Below are positions 60,557 to 64,000 of a DNA stretch of 64,000 nt, in pieces. The notes under the pieces were generated by a model. That model had not been told where the DNA came from. It saw nothing but the letters and a program-made list of their open reading frames with translations, and searched no databases. How positions within the stretch are numbered: position 1 is the stretch's first letter; each line of letters opens with the position of its first letter. Location: positions 1 through 64,000 of the forward strand of contig JAXHOJ010000042.1 in NCBI GenBank assembly GCA_034519525.1. The letters run 5' to 3'. The stretch comes from Gemmobacter sp034519525. Lineage in GTDB: Bacteria; Pseudomonadota; Alphaproteobacteria; Rhodobacterales; Rhodobacteraceae. The translations under genes and the position numbers were made by a program.

Positions 60557-61539
60557 TTCGGTTTCCGCAGCGTTGGTGGCACCACCACCCGGTCGGCCAC
60601 TGCATTGCGCGCCAGCCGGTCCGGCGTCGCCGCCTTCGACAGCGAGGCCAGCGCCATGAACCAGGCCTTGGGCATATCGGTCGGCAGGCCAACCGGGATG
60701 CCCGCGATCTTCGGTGTTTCGGCAAAGGCGTGGCGCGGGTCTTCGAACTGCGGCGCGGTGCAGTTGATGCAGGGATACCCGCCCTTGGTGCAGGAACCTT
60801 CGCCGTTCCAGGGCCGGATATTGCAATCGCCCACCGCCTGCGTGCCGATGCAGCCCAGGTTTTCCATCATGCAGCCGATATCCGACAGATCACGCGCGCT
60901 GGCCTTGTATTCGTAGAATTCATTCTTGGGGCAGCCGTGATGCACCAGATGATCGGCGTAAAAGCGCGGGCGGCCCAGGCCATCCAGCGCCAGACGGTCT
61001 TCGGCGGCCAGCAGCATCAGGGTTTCTGTCACCCAATCCGGATGTGTGGGGCAGCCCGCAACATTGATGACCGGCGCACCCGCCCGGCTGCGCCAGCCCG
61101 CTGGCAGCAGCCCGCCGGGATGGGCGCCATCATATTGCAGGCCCACCGCATCCGACGGGTTGCCCCCCGCCGCCGTCACGCCGCCATAGGCCGCGCAGGT
61201 GCCCACCGCCACCACATGCCTGGCCAGCGGCGCCAGCTGCGCCACCCAGTCCATCATCGACCGTCCGGTGCCCGCCAGCATCTGAAACCGCCCGATGCCC
61301 GCCGGACCGCGGGCAATCGCCCCTTCCACGCACAGCACATCCAGACCCTGCCGCCCCTCGGCAATCGCCGTCAGCAGCGCCAGCACCTCGGCCCCGGTCG
61401 CCTGCGACAGCGCCGGGTGCCACAACAGGCTTATGCCCGCATCCTGCAGCAGGGTCAGCACATCCGGGCTTTCGGCGCACAGCAGCGACATGGTGCAGCC
61501 CCCACATCCTGCCGCCTGCAACCACAATACCGTCGTCAT
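60553..61539 (-). CDS. hupU: Regulatory NiFe hydrogenase small subunit HupU
   Basis: A 328-residue small subunit with iron-sulfur ligands: Cys12 and Cys15 in GCGGCT, VGTCAAYGG, AGCPTHPDW, HHGCPKNEFYE, and the distal cluster cysteines in MMENLGCIG, GEGSCTKGGYPCINC. There is no Tat signal peptide, so it stays in the cytoplasm, as sensor hydrogenases do. ATG 61539 overlaps the hupT stop. Confidence 0.94.
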   Translation of the reverse strand: MTTVLWLQAAGCGGCTMSLLCAESPDVLTLLQDAGISLLWHPALSQATGAEVLALLTAIAEGRQGLDVLCVEGAIARGPAGIGRFQMLAGTGRSMMDWVAQLAPLARHVVAVGTCAAYGGVTAAGGNPSDAVGLQYDGAHPGGLLPAGWRSRAGAPVINVAGCPTHPDWVTETLMLLAAEDRLALDGLGRPRFYADHLVHHGCPKNEFYEYKASARDLSDIGCMMENLGCIGTQAVGDCNIRPWNGEGSCTKGGYPCINCTAPQFEDPRHAFAETPKIAGIPVGLPTDMPKAWFMALASLSKAATPDRLARNAVADRVVVPPTLRKPK

Positions 61540-62870
61540 GCCGCACCCTCCGCCAGTGGCAGATCCAGACAGAAGGCCGCGCCTTCCGCCGTCGTTTCGC
61601 ACAGGGCAAGGGTGCCGCCATGCTCCTCGGCGATCTTGTGGCTGATGGCAAGGCCAAGCCCGGTGCCACGCCCCACCGGTTTGGTGGTGAAAAACGGATC
61701 AAAGATCGCCGTGCGCAGATCCGCCGGGATGCCCGGCCCGTTGTCCTGCACCATCAGCCGCGCCCGGCCGTCATCACAGGCAATCCCCAGCATGATGCGC
61801 GCTCCCGCCCGGCCCTGCAACGCATCGACCGAATTCTGCACCAGATTCATCACTACCTGCTGAATATGTCCCGGCCGCCCGAAGACCCGCGCCACCTGCA
61901 ACCCACCATCCTCCAGCGTGACCGGCTGTTTCATGCCGCGCAGCACCCAATGCGCCGCAATCCGCACGGTATCGGCCAGATCGAACACCACCTTCTCGCC
62001 CGAGCCATCCGAAGACAGGCGCCGCAGATCCTCGACGATGTCGCGCACCCGTTCGGCGCCATCGCGGGCGCCGTTGATCGCCTCGCGCAGGTTGGCAATC
62101 TCGCGGTCCAGCCGCAGGCTCTGGCGCAGGCCCACCAGCTCTTCGCGGCTGGCGCCGTCCTGCACCCGCGCGAAATAGGTTTCAAACTTGCCGACATAGC
62201 GTTCCAGCGCATGGGCATTGGCATAGACAAAGCTGATCGGGTTGTTCAGCTCATGCGCCACCCCGGCCAGCAGACGCCCCAGCGAGGCCAGCTTTTCATT
62301 GCGCACCAGCTGGCCCTGCGTGGTTTTCAGCGCGGCATGGCTGTCGCTGAGATCGGCATAGGCGCGGCGCAGCGCCCCCATCGGGCGGCCGGTCAGCACG
62401 AAACCATCCACCCGCCCGCGGTCATCCAGCCGGGGCGCGACAGACAGATCCAGCGGTTCCACCTCTGCCGCCGTCAGCAGCCCGGCCTCCAGCACCTCGG
62501 ATTGCTTGCGGTCGCGGATGCGGTGCAGCACTTCTGCGATGCGGCGATGGCTGGGCGCGTCGAACAGCCCAGCCACCCCCTGCCCCGCCAGCGCCGCTTC
62601 GTCCTGCCCCGTCAGCCGCGCCATGGAATGGCTGACCTGTTCAATCTGCCCCACCCGATCCACCACGATCAGAACATCCGACACCGAAGCGAGGATCGAG
62701 GTCAGAAAGGTGCGCATCTCCTGCAGCTGGGCATTCTGCTGTTCCAGCCGTTCCTGATAATCCACCAGATCGGCATAGGTGCGATCCACCGCCGAAAGCA
62801 CCTCGATCCAGGCGTCATCCGAGAAATTCTGCGGGGGATGCCCCCCCTCTATGCCCGCCGGTCGTGTCAC
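61536..62870 (-). CDS. hupT: H2-responsive sensor histidine kinase HupT
   Basis: A soluble kinase of about 444 residues: PAS domain (LASVSDVLIVVDRVGQIEQVSHSM), second linker, HisKA with phospho-His in GVAHELNNPISF, and ATPase with NLVQNSVDAL, DNGPGIP and GRGTGLGLAI. It phosphorylates HupR in R. capsulatus unless HupUV reports H2. There is no ATG near the conserved start; GTG 62870 is used, preceded by AGAGGTG, and GTG 62879 is an alternative. HupR is not in this window. Confidence 0.88.
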   Translation of the reverse strand: MTRPAGIEGGHPPQNFSDDAWIEVLSAVDRTYADLVDYQERLEQQNAQLQEMRTFLTSILASVSDVLIVVDRVGQIEQVSHSMARLTGQDEAALAGQGVAGLFDAPSHRRIAEVLHRIRDRKQSEVLEAGLLTAAEVEPLDLSVAPRLDDRGRVDGFVLTGRPMGALRRAYADLSDSHAALKTTQGQLVRNEKLASLGRLLAGVAHELNNPISFVYANAHALERYVGKFETYFARVQDGASREELVGLRQSLRLDREIANLREAINGARDGAERVRDIVEDLRRLSSDGSGEKVVFDLADTVRIAAHWVLRGMKQPVTLEDGGLQVARVFGRPGHIQQVVMNLVQNSVDALQGRAGARIMLGIACDDGRARLMVQDNGPGIPADLRTAIFDPFFTTKPVGRGTGLGLAISHKIAEEHGGTLALCETTAEGAAFCLDLPLAEGAA

Positions 62871-63061
62871 GCGCGTCACCTCTGCGGCAAGGGTATCGAA
62901 CTGCGCCCGGGATTGGAAAGCACTAACTTTCTCACGCCGAAATCCGGCATGACGGCAGGCCTGTCGCCCCTGACTGAAAGGAAAATATCCACCAGAGCCT
63001 GAAATATGGATGGAAACTTTCCAGTTTTCGGCTCGGCATGGCAGAAAAGATCGCAAATTTT

Positions 63062-63067
63062 ATTATA
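63062..63067 (-). promoter_or_regulatory. Possible sigma-70 -10 box of hupT
   Basis: On the minus strand TATAAT lies in the only strongly AT-rich patch of the region, about 190 bp before hupT. No good -35 box is visible. The gap 62871-63189 holds no gene. Confidence 0.3.
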
Positions 63068-63069
63068 TT

Positions 63070-63082
63070 TATCATATGCTTG
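63070..63082 (+). promoter_or_regulatory. IHF-like site in the hupT-hupD gap
   Basis: TATCATATGCTTG matches the IHF consensus WATCARNNNNTTR at all defined positions but one. IHF bends the hup promoter of R. capsulatus, so a role here is plausible. Confidence 0.35.
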
Positions 63083-63104
63083 AAACATTGTTCCTCCACC
63101 TGCC

Positions 63105-63132
63105 GCTTTCACGTTTTCCGCAGGGTGAAAGC
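63105..63132. promoter_or_regulatory. Inverted repeat before hupD, possible regulator site
   Basis: GCTTTCAC (63105-63112) and GTGAAAGC (63125-63132) are perfect 8-bp inverted arms with a 12-bp spacer, 58 bp before the hupD start. It could be an activator or repressor site. Confidence 0.4.
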
Positions 63133-63189
63133 CGTGCTCTCACTTGGGGCACAGTTTGAAAACTTTACGACCAGCTACGGGAGGAGCCA

Positions 63190-63798
63190 GTGTCGGAAAA
63201 GATCCTGATCCTGGGAATCGGCAATGTACTTTGGGCAGACGAGGGATTCGGCGTCCGCTGTATCGAGGCCATGGCCGAAACCTATGCCCTGCCGCCCTCG
63301 GTGCGCCTGCTGGATGGCGGCACGCAGGGGCTTTATCTGCTACCCTTTCTGGAAGAGGCCGACCGCCTGCTGGTCTTCGATGCCATTGATTACGGCCTGC
63401 CGCCCGGCACCATGAAGCTGGTGCTGGATGATGAAGTGCCCGCCTTCATGGGCGCCAAGAAGATGAGCCTGCACCAGACCGGCTTTCAGGATGTGATCGC
63501 CACCGCCCGCTTCATCGGCCGCTGCCCCGCGCAGCTGGCGCTGATCGGCTGCCAGCCGGTCGAGCTGGAGGATTACGGCGGTGGCCTGCGCCCCGAAGTG
63601 GCGGCCCGTATCCCGGTGGCACTGGATATGGCCGCAGATATCCTGCGCGGCTGGGGGATCGACCTGCAGCCGGGCCGCACCGAAAGCGATCTGCTGGCCG
63701 ATCCGTCCATCCGCCGCGCCGCCTATGAACAGGGCCGCCCGGCCGAGACCGAGGCCTGCCGCATCGGTGACGACCGCTTCTTTCCGGGGCAGGCCTAA
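63190..63798 (+). CDS. hupD: Hydrogenase maturation protease HupD
   Basis: A 202-residue endopeptidase of the HybD/HupD family. The GIGNVLWADEGFGVR start and the nickel-sensing residues Glu18, Asp64 and His95 are in place. It cuts the C-terminus of an uptake hydrogenase large subunit after nickel insertion. Since HupV here needs no cutting, its substrate must be a HupL encoded outside the window. The start is GTG 63190 with GGGAGGAG 5 bases upstream. It is divergent from hupT. Confidence 0.92.
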   Translation: MSEKILILGIGNVLWADEGFGVRCIEAMAETYALPPSVRLLDGGTQGLYLLPFLEEADRLLVFDAIDYGLPPGTMKLVLDDEVPAFMGAKKMSLHQTGFQDVIATARFIGRCPAQLALIGCQPVELEDYGGGLRPEVAARIPVALDMAADILRGWGIDLQPGRTESDLLADPSIRRAAYEQGRPAETEACRIGDDRFFPGQA

Positions 63799-63799
63799 G

Positions 63800-64000
63800 A
63801 TGTGCCTGGGAATTCCGCTGCAACTGATTCGGATCAACGGGATTGCAGAGCGTGGCCGAAGGCCCGGATGGGCCAGGGCTTGTCGATCTGTCACCTGCTG
63901 CCCGATGCGCGGGTGGGCGACTGGGTTCTGGGGTTTCTGGGCACAGGCCGCGAAATCCTGACCCCGGATCAGGCCCGAAAGATCACCGCCGCGCTGGAAG
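63800..64000 (+). pseudogene. hupF: HupF/HypC-family hydrogenase chaperone, frameshifted and cut by window end
   Basis: ATG 63800 opens MCLGIPLQLIRINGIAE, the HypC/HupF signature with the key N-terminal Cys2. From about 63851 the family sequence continues in the next frame (AEGPDGPGLVDLS, codons from 63855), and from about 63895 in the third frame (LLPDARVGDWVLGFLG, REILTPDQARKITAALE) to the window end. Two single-base additions would explain both shifts. As given, the first frame stops at 63959-63961. HupF protects or delivers the HupL precursor. It lies 1 bp after hupD. Confidence 0.8.

Overview
The window looks like chromosomal DNA of a Rhodobacteraceae alphaproteobacterium close to Rhodobacter/Cereibacter. 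The DNA is GC-rich and densely packed in start/stop-overlapping operons. Its flagellar, chemotaxis and hydrogenase gene orders match those known from R. sphaeroides (Fla1 flagellum, cheOp3) and R. capsulatus (hupTUV-hypF). No tRNA, rRNA, CRISPR array or insertion sequence was seen.

Layout. 1-800: a 5'-truncated NAD-dependent epimerase gene of different base composition, perhaps foreign DNA or an assembly join. 911-3983: an exported molybdopterin-domain-like protein and a frameshifted hybrid histidine kinase. 3989-5212 (minus): sltF and fliS. 5554-17207 (plus): fliE, fliF (frameshifted), fliGHIJ, then fliKLMNOPQR-flhB, encoding the MS ring, switch, export ATPase and export gate. 17259-24199: a MotF-like protein, rpoN, flagellin fliC, fliD, a Sel1-like protein, a SwrB/DUF2802-like protein and flgM. 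24237-26538 (minus): flgA, flgT, flgP. 26752-30596 (plus): flhA, a degenerate flhF and fliA. 30609-32501 (minus): two unknown proteins. 32590-44371 (plus): flgBCDEFGHIJKL, with a giant flgK.

44495-54693 (plus): a small unknown ORF, then cheA4-cheR3-cheB2-cheW4-ppfA-tlpT-cheY6-cheA3, a cytoplasmic chemosensory cluster with a split kinase pair and a ParA-like positioning protein. 54935-56792 (minus): motB and motA of PomAB type. 56911-62870 (minus): hypF, hupV, hupU, hupT (H2-sensing regulatory hydrogenase, its kinase and a maturation factor). 63190-64000 (plus): hupD and a broken hupF.

Regulation is visible in the DNA. Nine -24/-12 sigma-54 elements lie before flagellar operons or suboperons (sltF, fliE, fliK, motF-like, flgP, flhA, flgB, flgG, motA). 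Sigma-28 elements precede fliS, fliC, fliD and probably flgM. This fits a hierarchy in which RpoN drives basal body, hook and stator genes, and FliA, held by FlgM until the hook is finished, drives filament genes. The FleQ/FleT-type activator that sigma-54 needs is not in the window.

Several genes carry small indels (hybrid kinase, fliF, the tlpT 5' end, hupF). Whether these are sequencing errors or real lesions cannot be decided from the sequence alone.
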